Below, one piece after another: positions 53,587 to 62,097 of a stretch of DNA of 64,000 nt. Within the stretch, counting starts at the first letter, position 1. Each line of letters begins with the position of its first letter. A program made the position numbers and the translations under genes. Below the pieces are notes generated by a model. That model was not told the DNA's origin, searched no databases, and saw only the letters and a program-made list of their open reading frames with translations. This stretch comes from Lysinibacillus sp. B2A1 (GTDB taxonomy: Bacteria; Bacillota; Bacilli; Bacillales_A; Planococcaceae), in NCBI GenBank assembly GCA_002973635.1, contig CP027224.1:1002501-1066500 (forward strand), written 5' to 3'.

Positions 53587-54477
53587 TTGATGGCGACAGA
53601 AGCTGAAATCTTAAAAGTATTAGCTGAGGAACGCAATATGCGAAAGGCAGCAGAACGTCTATTTTTATCCCAACCAGCGCTTTCTCAACGTTTGCAAACG
53701 ATTGAAAAGGATTGGGGGGCGCAGCTATTTATTCGTTCACAAAAAGGATTAACGGCAACACCTGCTGGAGAAATGGTGATTGGCTATGCTACAGAAATGC
53801 TAAGCAAAAAAGAGGAGATTTTAGAAACAATCCAATCATTGACAACAAAAGTTAATGGGACATTGAAAATTGCCTGTGCTTCGATTGTAGGCCAAAACTG
53901 GCTCCCTAAAGTATTGAAGGATTTTGTAGCGAAATATCCTGAGGCCAAAATCTCGCTTATGACTGGTTGGAGCTCTGAAATTGTGAAAGCACTCTATGAA
54001 GGAGAGGCTCATGTAGGGATTGTTCGTGGACAGGTTGATTGGAGGGGGGAAAAAATTCATCTTTTTCGAGACACCCTTTATTTAGTTGATAAGGAATTAA
54101 AAACAATTGAAGATGTACTGTCGACAGAGCGACCTTTTATTCAATTTAAAAGTGATTCCAATTATTATCAGGAAATTCAACAATGGTGGCAGCAGCATTT
54201 TGCTTCAAATCCAAGAAGACAGATTTTGGTTGATCAAATCGAAATCTGTAAACAAATGGCATTAGATGGAATAGGATATGCCATCTTACCTTCCATTACT
54301 TTAAATGATCATGATGGTATTAATAAAATAGCCCTTACAAATAATGAAAAAGAGTTCGGCTTAACGCGCGATACATGGTTAATAGGGTATGAATCCTCAT
54401 TCGAATTAAGGCAAGTAGAGGCTTTCGTCGAAGTGATACAGGATCATGCACGATGCTTGTTTGATTACTTGAAATAG
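53587..54477 (+). CDS. ccpC: LysR-type regulator CcpC
   Basis: This 296-residue LysR regulator has an N-terminal HTH (LAEERNMRKAAERLFLSQPALSQRLQTIEKDWG) and a C-terminal effector domain with WLPKVLKDFVAKYPEAKISLMTGWSSE and RPFIQFKSDSNYYQEIQQWW. It closely follows B. subtilis CcpC, which represses citrate synthase and aconitase genes and responds to citrate. TTG at 53587, with GGAGG at 53574-53578, is preferred; ATG at 53590 is the alternative. Neither citZ nor citB is in the window. Confidence 0.9.
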   Translation: MMATEAEILKVLAEERNMRKAAERLFLSQPALSQRLQTIEKDWGAQLFIRSQKGLTATPAGEMVIGYATEMLSKKEEILETIQSLTTKVNGTLKIACASIVGQNWLPKVLKDFVAKYPEAKISLMTGWSSEIVKALYEGEAHVGIVRGQVDWRGEKIHLFRDTLYLVDKELKTIEDVLSTERPFIQFKSDSNYYQEIQQWWQQHFASNPRRQILVDQIEICKQMALDGIGYAILPSITLNDHDGINKIALTNNEKEFGLTRDTWLIGYESSFELRQVEAFVEVIQDHARCLFDYLK

Positions 54478-54486
54478 AAAATATGG

Positions 54487-54533
54487 AGGCAGTCCAGAGT
54501 AATAGCGGAATTACTTCTGGACTGCCTTTTAAT
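54487..54533 (+). terminator. terminator after ccpC
   Basis: AGGCAGTCCAGAGTAA at 54487-54502 pairs with TTACTTCTGGACTGCCT at 54511-54527, then TTTAATT. Confidence 0.9.
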
Positions 54534-54647
54534 TCTTAAGAGTTTATGAATATTCATGAAGATGTCATAAGAAATGGAACAAAATTCAATTTTAAACGTA
54601 TAATTATGTAACCATTGATATTTACAGACAAAAAAGGGGTTGAGCTT

Positions 54648-57035
54648 TTGAAAAAAACGAATATCACTGCACTCATATTTATATTTATGCTTGTTATCAG
54701 CTTTCTCCTACCTATGGAGCAGGCAAGAGCAGCTGCAACTTTAGAGGTACAAGCTAAGGTAGGAATTACAGGGAAAGCAAAATATCAATCACTAGTGCCA
54801 CTTCAAGTAACAGTAAAAAATAATGGTGCAGATTTTTCGGGAGATATGGTCATTAATGCCTCTAGCTCGTATGTAACTGCATCCGCACTAGTACTGCCGA
54901 TTGATATTGCAGCAGGAGAAGAAAAAACATTTGATTTTAATTTAGATGGTTTAGGGGATTATTCTGATGCAGAATTATTTGCCTTTTATGAGGGAAGCAT
55001 TGAAAAGGGTAAAAAGGTTGCTTATAAAGGAACAAAACGACTACAAGGTAACTTTTTAGATCCCTCTTCTGTATTTATCTATACGCTAACAGATAAAAGT
55101 GATCGCCTATCCGCATTTTTACGTCTTTCTCAATTTTCTGCTCAAAACAATGTTGAGGTTTTTAATTTAAAGCAAATAAAAGATTTTACATTGCCTGAAG
55201 ATGCGCAAGGCTTAGCGATGGCGAACATCATTGTCATTGATGAGATTGCCATAGCCGATTTATCGGAAAAACAACAACAGGCTCTATTTAAATGGGTACA
55301 GGATGGCGGTACATTGTTAGTGGGAGCTGGTGATCAAGTAAATGCAACAGCCGGCATTTTTAAGGATGATTTACCGCTTACATTATCACAGCAATTGACA
55401 ACTGTTTCCGCAGATAGCTTATCAAAAATATCAGGTGGGGGTATTTTTTCACAACCGATATCTGTTTTTGAAGCAACTGGAAGTAAAGGGAGTATACCTG
55501 TATTAACAGACAATAATACCCTTCTAGCATCCAAGAAAAAGGTTGGCAGTGGAGAAATTATTCAAACCGCCTTTTCATTAGGAGATCAGCCGCTTGCATC
55601 TATGGATGGCTATGCAACATTAGCAGCAAAAATATTGGATATTCAAAGCCTTTCTCAGCAAGGTATGATGGGGCGCGGGCAGTCAACAATGGATCAACTG
55701 TCTTATGAACTGCGTGATGTAAATGAATTATTCCCATCCTTTGAAGTATCAGTTAGCTATATGTTAATCGTTATCATATTATATATTTTAATTATTGGAC
55801 CAATCTTATATTTTATCCTAAAGAAAATAGACAAGCGTGAACAGGCATGGTGGATAATTCCGATTATGTCAGTTGTATTATCGATTGTTTTGTTCATTTT
55901 CGGTGCGAAGGATCGAATTGTACAGCCTCAAATCCAGCAATCCGCCTTTTTTAAAGTGAATGAAGATAGTAGTTTAAATGGCTATTATGTGGAATCCCTA
56001 CTAACAAACCGTAGTGGTGATTTTGTTGTGAATGCAGATAAGGATACTAGTGCATTTTCGCTTCGTCGAAATAATAATTTCACTGGAACAAGTGGAAATT
56101 TACATGAAACATCTTATATTAAAGAAAATGCAAATGGCTCCACATTAACTTTACGCGATTTAAGCTATTGGTCTGTACAGTCCTTCGCAGGAAAAACAGC
56201 AGCGCAAAATATTGGCAAAATGGATATCGATATAACGTTAAAAAATGAAAAATTAACAGGGACAATTAAGAATAATTTCCCGTTTGCTTTAAAGGATGTT
56301 ACCTTAATCTCTGGTGTTAAAGAAGTTAAGCTTGGCGATATAGAAGCGAATGGAACTCTTCAAGTAGATAAAGAGATAACGGCGACTGTTCTTCAAAAGC
56401 CGTCTACATTTACGAACTACAATTATAATTATCCATCGAAGAAGGAAGAAGTAAATCCACTTCGAATTGAGCGGATGCAATCTTTAGCACTTCCGCTTGT
56501 AGAAAATGATAAGAAACCTGTTATAACTGCATGGGCTGAACAAGTTATTGCTGGTGTGGAACTTGAAACAAGTGCCAAAATGTCACCTATTTCTTATTTT
56601 ATTCAACCATTTGATGGCAAAGTAGAGCTATCAGGGCCATTTACGATGAAACGCAACAACTTTTCGTATTCGGTAAATCCCCAGTCCGCTAATGCATATT
56701 ACGATAAAATAGATGAGCAGTTAAATAATTGGTATATGTCAGATGGATTATATGAGGTATCCATCGCAATGCCAGATAACTTTATGAGTTCAGTTCAAAC
56801 ATTAAATGAACTAACGGTCTCAAATAAGGATGTTAAGCGTATGCAATTATCGATTTGGAATAATGAAACGAAAAATTATGAGTCATTAGTAGATACAAAA
56901 CAAGTGTTCACAGACAACATATCGAAGTATTTCAATGAAAATGGCGAGTTGCTTATGGAGATTAAATTTGGACCAGATCAAACAGGTGAGCAAACAAAAT
57001 TACCAGATGTAGAGCTGAAGGGAGTGGCGAAATAA
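54648..57035 (+). CDS. large exported membrane protein heading ABC/MoxR operon
   Basis: This 795-residue protein has a signal peptide (MKKTNITALIFIFMLVISFL..., cut near AAA). An Ig-like N domain follows (VQAKVGITGKAKYQSLVPLQVTVKNNG), then a GATase1-like region near residues 140-300 (VIDEIAIADLSEKQQQALFKWVQDGGTLLVGAG). Two membrane spans lie near 375-420 (SYMLIVIILYILIIGPILYFIL and WWIIPIMSVVLSIVLFIFG), and a long extracytoplasmic C domain completes it. TTG 54648 has AAGGGG 8 nt upstream; an extension to 54615 does not. Its stop overlaps the ABC ATPase start by one base. Such proteins accompany MoxR/BatA systems; function is unknown. Confidence 0.75.
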   Translation: MKKTNITALIFIFMLVISFLLPMEQARAAATLEVQAKVGITGKAKYQSLVPLQVTVKNNGADFSGDMVINASSSYVTASALVLPIDIAAGEEKTFDFNLDGLGDYSDAELFAFYEGSIEKGKKVAYKGTKRLQGNFLDPSSVFIYTLTDKSDRLSAFLRLSQFSAQNNVEVFNLKQIKDFTLPEDAQGLAMANIIVIDEIAIADLSEKQQQALFKWVQDGGTLLVGAGDQVNATAGIFKDDLPLTLSQQLTTVSADSLSKISGGGIFSQPISVFEATGSKGSIPVLTDNNTLLASKKKVGSGEIIQTAFSLGDQPLASMDGYATLAAKILDIQSLSQQGMMGRGQSTMDQLSYELRDVNELFPSFEVSVSYMLIVIILYILIIGPILYFILKKIDKREQAWWIIPIMSVVLSIVLFIFGAKDRIVQPQIQQSAFFKVNEDSSLNGYYVESLLTNRSGDFVVNADKDTSAFSLRRNNNFTGTSGNLHETSYIKENANGSTLTLRDLSYWSVQSFAGKTAAQNIGKMDIDITLKNEKLTGTIKNNFPFALKDVTLISGVKEVKLGDIEANGTLQVDKEITATVLQKPSTFTNYNYNYPSKKEEVNPLRIERMQSLALPLVENDKKPVITAWAEQVIAGVELETSAKMSPISYFIQPFDGKVELSGPFTMKRNNFSYSVNPQSANAYYDKIDEQLNNWYMSDGLYEVSIAMPDNFMSSVQTLNELTVSNKDVKRMQLSIWNNETKNYESLVDTKQVFTDNISKYFNENGELLMEIKFGPDQTGEQTKLPDVELKGVAK

Positions 57036-57970
57036 TGATTGAAATTCGTGATTTGACGAAAAGATATGGCTCCTTTACAGCTTTAGATCATCTAAATCTA
57101 ACCTTAGAGGAAGGCGTTGTATTTGGATTTGTAGGTGCTAATGGAGCAGGGAAATCCACTACTTTCTCGATATTAGCAACCCTGTTGTCTCCAACTTCCG
57201 GTGATGCACTTATTAATGGAAAAAGTGTTATTAAAGAGTCAAAAGAGGTACGAAAGCAAATTGGCTATATGCCAGATTTCTTTGGTGTGTATGATCAATT
57301 AAAGGTGGATGAATACTTAGATTTTTATGGTGCTAGCTATGGGATAGGTGTAGCTGAACGGAAAGTTCTTATTCCACAGCTACTTGAGCTTGTGAATTTA
57401 ACAAGTAAACGTTTTGAATATGTAGATTTATTGTCGCGTGGGATGAAGCAACGTCTATGCCTAGCACGAGCTCTTATCCATGACCCAAAGGTATTAATAT
57501 TGGATGAGCCTGCCTCAGGATTAGATCCACGTGCTCGAGTAGAAATGCGAGATATTTTACGAAATCTAAAATCAATGGGCAAAACGATATTAATTTCCTC
57601 GCATATTCTACCAGAGCTTGCAGAAATGTGTGATGAAATTGGTGTAATTGATAATGGAAAGCTGATTGCTCATGGCAATGTCTCTTCCATCCAGGCCCAG
57701 CTACAAGGTGAGAAACGTATTGTTATTAAGGTTACAGATCGAGTAAATGAGGTACGTGCTTTCTTAGAGGAGGACCCTCTAGTCTCCTCGATAGATGTAA
57801 TAGATAATCGCCTAGAAATAGCCTTTAACTATCGGGGAACAGATGCAGATCAAGTAGCACTTTTGAAAAAGGCAATGCTAGCGAATTTACCTATATATGC
57901 ATTAAGAGAAGAGGAAAAAGATTTAGAGGATGTCTTTATGGCGATTACGAAGGGAGCGGACAATCAATGA
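57035..57970 (+). CDS. ABC transporter ATP-binding protein, ABC-2 type
   Basis: This 311-residue ATPase has Walker A GANGAGKST, Q-loop IGYMPDFFGVYDQLKV, signature LSRGMKQRLCLARAL, Walker B VLILDEPASGLDPRARVEM and switch ISSHILPEL. The signature is LSRGM rather than LSGGM, as in many ABC-2 exporters. A 90-residue C-terminal extension follows. It overlaps the gene before it by 1 bp and the permease by 4 bp, so all three are translated together. It would power an exporter made with the next gene. Confidence 0.9.
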   Translation: MIEIRDLTKRYGSFTALDHLNLTLEEGVVFGFVGANGAGKSTTFSILATLLSPTSGDALINGKSVIKESKEVRKQIGYMPDFFGVYDQLKVDEYLDFYGASYGIGVAERKVLIPQLLELVNLTSKRFEYVDLLSRGMKQRLCLARALIHDPKVLILDEPASGLDPRARVEMRDILRNLKSMGKTILISSHILPELAEMCDEIGVIDNGKLIAHGNVSSIQAQLQGEKRIVIKVTDRVNEVRAFLEEDPLVSSIDVIDNRLEIAFNYRGTDADQVALLKKAMLANLPIYALREEEKDLEDVFMAITKGADNQ

Positions 57971-58812
57971 TGGAACGATTTTATAATCCGGTACTCGTAA
58001 AAGAATTAAAATTACGCTTCCGTTCTTTTAAAAGCTTTTCAGGATTGATGTTTTATTTAGCAGTACTTTGTATTTTTATAGCGGGATTCCTTCTATTAAC
58101 AACTGGATTCACAGGCAGAGGCTTTTTTAGTCCAGATGCTAGCTTTATGATGTTTACTGTACTAACTATTTTACAGATGGCTCTTGTTCTATTTATTACA
58201 CCAAGCTTGACTGCTGGTGCCATTAGTAGTGAAAGGGAAAAGCAAACATTAAATATTTTACTAACAACAACACAAAGCTCAACACAAATCATTATTGGCA
58301 AACTACTCTCTTCGGTAGCATTTTTAGTGTTAATGCTAATCGCGGGGCTACCATTATATAGTTTAGTATTTTTATTTGGCGGGGTTTCACCATCTCAGTT
58401 AATTTCAATATTTTTATTTTATTTAGTAACAGTAGTTGCAATAGGTAGTATTGGGGTAATGTTTTCAACTATTACAAAAAGAACAATCGTTGCCATGATA
58501 GCAACATATGGCTCAATCATCTTTTTAGGTGGCATTACGGCATTTTTCTTCTTTTTAACAATGGCTTTCCATCAAATGGGAAACAACATTGGCACGAATA
58601 CATCCTATATGACATATTTCTGGGCATCCATTAACCCAGGCGCATTGATGTTAACACTTATTTCACCAGAAATGGGAGATGCGCTTAGTGAACTTTCAGG
58701 CGTGAAATTACCTGTTTGGGTTACCTATTTAATAGGGTACATCTTGATTATCGTTGTATGCCTAACAATCGCTATTAAAAAATTACGTGCCAACATGAAA
58801 AGTAACCGATGA
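57967..58812 (+). CDS. ABC-2 type transporter permease
   Basis: This 281-residue membrane protein has six spans. It has FYNPVLVKELKLRFRSFKSFSG at the N terminus, the ABC-2 coupling segment ISSEREKQTLNILLTTTQSSTQIIIGKLLSS, and a final span VTYLIGYILIIVVCLTIAIKKL. It pairs with the ATPase whose gene it overlaps by 4 bp. The exported substrate is unknown. The next gene begins 12 bp later behind GAGGAGG. Confidence 0.88.
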   Translation: MMERFYNPVLVKELKLRFRSFKSFSGLMFYLAVLCIFIAGFLLLTTGFTGRGFFSPDASFMMFTVLTILQMALVLFITPSLTAGAISSEREKQTLNILLTTTQSSTQIIIGKLLSSVAFLVLMLIAGLPLYSLVFLFGGVSPSQLISIFLFYLVTVVAIGSIGVMFSTITKRTIVAMIATYGSIIFLGGITAFFFFLTMAFHQMGNNIGTNTSYMTYFWASINPGALMLTLISPEMGDALSELSGVKLPVWVTYLIGYILIIVVCLTIAIKKLRANMKSNR

Positions 58813-58824
58813 GGAGGAAATCTT

Positions 58825-60207
58825 ATGGAGCGTCGTAAGCAATTACGAAAATATATTCAACGTGCAAAGACGAGTTTAACAGTAGAAAGAAGTATTCCCA
58901 TTGCACAATACGGTCTGTTTTTTGCTTTGCTTTCGAGTGCTTCTCTTATCCTCGTCTCCAGATTATTTGTATGGCCATTTTACAGACAAACAGCACTAAT
59001 CGTCTTTATAGTTATTGTACTAACAGCAGGAATATTTATATGGTGGAAGCGTGCTAAAGAAAAGGAAGCATTGCATAGATTGGATGATTATTTTTTACAC
59101 AATGAATTAGTGACAGCCTTATCGTTCCAGGATGATAAGGACCCACTTATACAATCATTGCTGACAAAAGCGGTACAAAATGCTGAAACATCCTTTACAA
59201 ATTTTAAAGCGAGAAAGAAACATTTATTCCGTCCAAAGGCACTAAGTGGAATATTTGTGTCGACAGTTGTACTGGCCGTTCTGTATTTGTTTCCATCAGC
59301 CACACAAATGGAAGCCATTGAGGTAGAACAAGAAAAGGCTGTTATCGAGGACGTTAAGAAGGAAGTTGCCAAGATAGAGAAAAAGGCTCAAACAAAAGAC
59401 GTGAAAGAGCAATTAAAGGATTTACAAAATACGTTAAAAGAGGCAGAAACGGCTGAGGAAGCATTACGGGAAGTCGTGAAAAAACAAAAGGAGCTTGCCT
59501 TAAAGGAGCAGCAATTAAAGGACAAGCAAACGACTAGCCAGGATGGTGCCACGGAAGGCAATGGTTTATCGAAGGAAAATGTGGAGCAGCTGAAGGAGCT
59601 TGCCCAAATGCAGCAAGAACTAACACAAAATGCTAATGCTACTCAAACAGCGATGAGCAAGCTTGGGAAACCAGCAAGTAATACATTGCAAAATGCTATT
59701 GCAAGTGCCAATAATGCTAGTAACAGTCAGCAAAGTAATTCCAATTCGAGCCAAAATCCATCGGGGAATTCACAGTCAAGCAATCAACAAGGGCAAGCAG
59801 GCCAGCAAAACCAAAGTAATTCTCAAAACAATTCCCAACAGTCTTCAAATAAAAATCAGGGACAAGGTCAAGGACAAGGACAAGGACAAGGTCAGGGACA
59901 AGGAAATGGTTCTGGTTCAGGTGGTCAAGGGGCAGGAAAGGGCCAGGGCAGTCGCTCTTTATTAACGACACCGAAACGAATCGAAGGCTCAAGTGAGACA
60001 TCAGTGGACGGTGGTGCGCTAGGAGATGGTTCACATGTATCAGAGCAGCAAGGAAATGTTCCAATAACTAAGGGAACCATTCGCCCATATGACGAAGTAA
60101 TAGGGTCCTATAAGGATAGCTATATTGAAAGCTCAGAACGACTACAATTACCAAAAGATTTACAAAATGTCGTGCAATCTTATTTCACGTCAATAGAGTC
60201 GCAGTAG
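58825..60207 (+). CDS. DUF4175-like membrane/coiled-coil protein with GQ-rich linker
   Basis: This 460-residue protein has three parts. First come two N-terminal spans (YGLFFALLSSASLILVSRLFV and IVFIVIVLTAGIFIWW) and a third near residue 140. A charged coiled coil follows (about 165-270, rich in K, E and Q). A low-complexity S/N/Q then GQGQGQGQ linker (about 290-380) ends in a conserved tail with DEVIGSYKDSYIESSERLQLPKDLQNVVQSYFTS. The tail resembles the ends of DUF4175-type proteins in MoxR/BatA operons. It sits between the ABC pair and MoxR, which suggests a scaffold role. The assignment is tentative. Confidence 0.65.
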   Translation: MERRKQLRKYIQRAKTSLTVERSIPIAQYGLFFALLSSASLILVSRLFVWPFYRQTALIVFIVIVLTAGIFIWWKRAKEKEALHRLDDYFLHNELVTALSFQDDKDPLIQSLLTKAVQNAETSFTNFKARKKHLFRPKALSGIFVSTVVLAVLYLFPSATQMEAIEVEQEKAVIEDVKKEVAKIEKKAQTKDVKEQLKDLQNTLKEAETAEEALREVVKKQKELALKEQQLKDKQTTSQDGATEGNGLSKENVEQLKELAQMQQELTQNANATQTAMSKLGKPASNTLQNAIASANNASNSQQSNSNSSQNPSGNSQSSNQQGQAGQQNQSNSQNNSQQSSNKNQGQGQGQGQGQGQGQGNGSGSGGQGAGKGQGSRSLLTTPKRIEGSSETSVDGGALGDGSHVSEQQGNVPITKGTIRPYDEVIGSYKDSYIESSERLQLPKDLQNVVQSYFTSIESQ

Positions 60208-60218
60208 GAGGAAAAGAA

Positions 60219-61214
60219 ATGGCATTTACAGAGCAACAGTATGTTGAAATGAGTATGAAATTGCAGCAGGTGAAGGAAGAAATTCATCGCTTTATTGTCG
60301 GTCAAGAGGAAGCAATCGATTATACATTGTACGCGGTGCTCGCTGATGGTCACGCATTGTTAGAGGGGTTACCAGGCTTAGGAAAAACGATGTTAATTCG
60401 TACGATTTCTGAGGTACTTGATTTATCGTTTTCGCGTATTCAATTTACACCTGATCTTATGCCAGCAGATATTACTGGAACAAGTATGATTGAGCGTACA
60501 GCAGACGGTAAACAGCAGTTTACATTCCAGCCAGGTCCGATTTTTAGTCAGATGGTGTTAGCGGATGAAATAAACCGTGCAACACCTAAAACACAAAGTG
60601 CATTGCTTGAGGCTATGGGAGAAAAGACGGTTACGATTTTAGGGGATACAAAAAGGATGGCTAAGCCCTTTTTTGTGTTAGCTACGCAAAACCCGATTGA
60701 GATGGAGGGAACCTATCCATTGCCTGAGGCGCAAATGGACCGTTTTCTATGTAAAATACTTGTCCCATATCCTAAGAAAAGTGAGCTAATGGAAATTATG
60801 AAGCGTACAACAGGCGCTCAGGAAATAGGCTTGCAAAAAATAATGGATACAGAGGTACTTATCGAGGCACAGCAAATGGTAAAGGAAATACTGGTTGCAG
60901 ATGAAATGCTTGAATTTGCAACGGACCTAGTTGTTGCTACACATCCTGAAAGAGTGGATGCCATAGACGAGGTCAAGCAATATGCGATGTATGGTAGTGG
61001 TCCGCGTGGTTTGCAAAGCTTAATAAAGCTAGCGAAGGCTAGAGCACTCATGAATGGGCGTTTTCATGTTTCTGTAGCAGACATTAAATCTGTAGCGAAG
61101 CCAGTATTACGTCATCGTATGCTGTTGAATTATGAAGGGGAGGCTTCAGGAAAAACAGCGGATGATGTGATAGATGTTATTTTAGAAAAAGTACAGCAAG
61201 GTGTTAGCAAGTGA
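60219..61214 (+). CDS. MoxR family AAA+ ATPase
   Basis: This 331-residue AAA+ protein has Walker A LEGLPGLGKTMLI, Walker B MVLADEINRATPKTQSALLEAMGE, sensor 1 FFVLATQNPIEMEGTYPLPEAQMDRFL and a C-terminal lid. MoxR ATPases act as chaperones that assemble or activate partner proteins bearing von Willebrand domains. Those partners are the next two genes. AGGAGG lies upstream, and the end overlaps the DUF58 start by 4 bp. Confidence 0.93.
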   Translation: MAFTEQQYVEMSMKLQQVKEEIHRFIVGQEEAIDYTLYAVLADGHALLEGLPGLGKTMLIRTISEVLDLSFSRIQFTPDLMPADITGTSMIERTADGKQQFTFQPGPIFSQMVLADEINRATPKTQSALLEAMGEKTVTILGDTKRMAKPFFVLATQNPIEMEGTYPLPEAQMDRFLCKILVPYPKKSELMEIMKRTTGAQEIGLQKIMDTEVLIEAQQMVKEILVADEMLEFATDLVVATHPERVDAIDEVKQYAMYGSGPRGLQSLIKLAKARALMNGRFHVSVADIKSVAKPVLRHRMLLNYEGEASGKTADDVIDVILEKVQQGVSK

Positions 61215-62086
61215 CACAAAAAATAATATTACCCGAAGATTGGTTAGCGAAAATTAGTCGCTTCCAATTGGCAACGGCCTCCAAATTGCGAGGGCAGCAT
61301 AAAGGCTCGCACCGTTCGCAGCGCTTCGGGGCATCACTCGATTTCTCAGATTTTCGTGAATATCATTTAGGTGATGATGTACGGCAGGTCGATTGGAACG
61401 TATTTGCAAGAACGGATAAATACTTTATAAAAAGATTTTTAGATGAACAAGAGATGCGTGTTCACATTTTGCTAGATACCACTAAATCCATGGGGGATGA
61501 TACTAAATGGATATTTGCTCGTCAAATTGTTGCTTCTCTTGGTTTAATGGTGCTTGGTCGTGACGATCGTTTATCCTTTTCTTTTGTACAAGATGAGATG
61601 AAGCCGCCATTTCGCCGTAAAGGCGCTATGTATCGACGCGCTTTTTTACAAGTCATAGCGGAAATAGAAGAAGCTGATTACACAGGAAGCTTTGCACAGG
61701 GAGCTTTAAGAGCATTACCCAAAGATAGTACAGTGCTATTTATTGTTACAGATGGACTAGAGTCGATTGAGGAATGGGAGCAACTGTTAAAAAGATTGCC
61801 GCGCTATGCAGGGGATGTCCGTCTATTACAAATTGTCACAGAGGAGGAGCTCTCTCCTAATTACACTGGTGATGTCCGCCTATTAGATCGTGAGACTGGC
61901 AAAGATGTCAACGTTACAATGTCCTCTAAAGTTTTAGACGCATATATGGCACGACGTTTATTACATGAAGAAGAATTCGAAGCTATTTGTCGACGCTTTG
62001 GTGCTCGAAAATTACAGCTTAAAGTGGAGGATGGATTACAGCATGCCATCTTTCAGCAATTATTAAAAGCACATTGGATTAGGTGA
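61211..62086 (+). CDS. DUF58 domain protein (VWA-like)
   Basis: This 291-residue soluble protein carries the DUF58 signature YHLGDDVRQVDWNVFARTDKYFIKRFLDEQEM. It is followed by a von Willebrand-like metal site HILLDTTKSMGDD and FIVTDGLES. It starts with GTG in a GTGA overlap with the MoxR stop. MoxR-DUF58 pairs are conserved, and the ATPase is thought to act on the DUF58 partner. The next gene starts 11 bp on. Confidence 0.9.
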   Translation: MTQKIILPEDWLAKISRFQLATASKLRGQHKGSHRSQRFGASLDFSDFREYHLGDDVRQVDWNVFARTDKYFIKRFLDEQEMRVHILLDTTKSMGDDTKWIFARQIVASLGLMVLGRDDRLSFSFVQDEMKPPFRRKGAMYRRAFLQVIAEIEEADYTGSFAQGALRALPKDSTVLFIVTDGLESIEEWEQLLKRLPRYAGDVRLLQIVTEEELSPNYTGDVRLLDRETGKDVNVTMSSKVLDAYMARRLLHEEEFEAICRRFGARKLQLKVEDGLQHAIFQQLLKAHWIR

Positions 62087-62097
62087 GGTGAGCCGTA

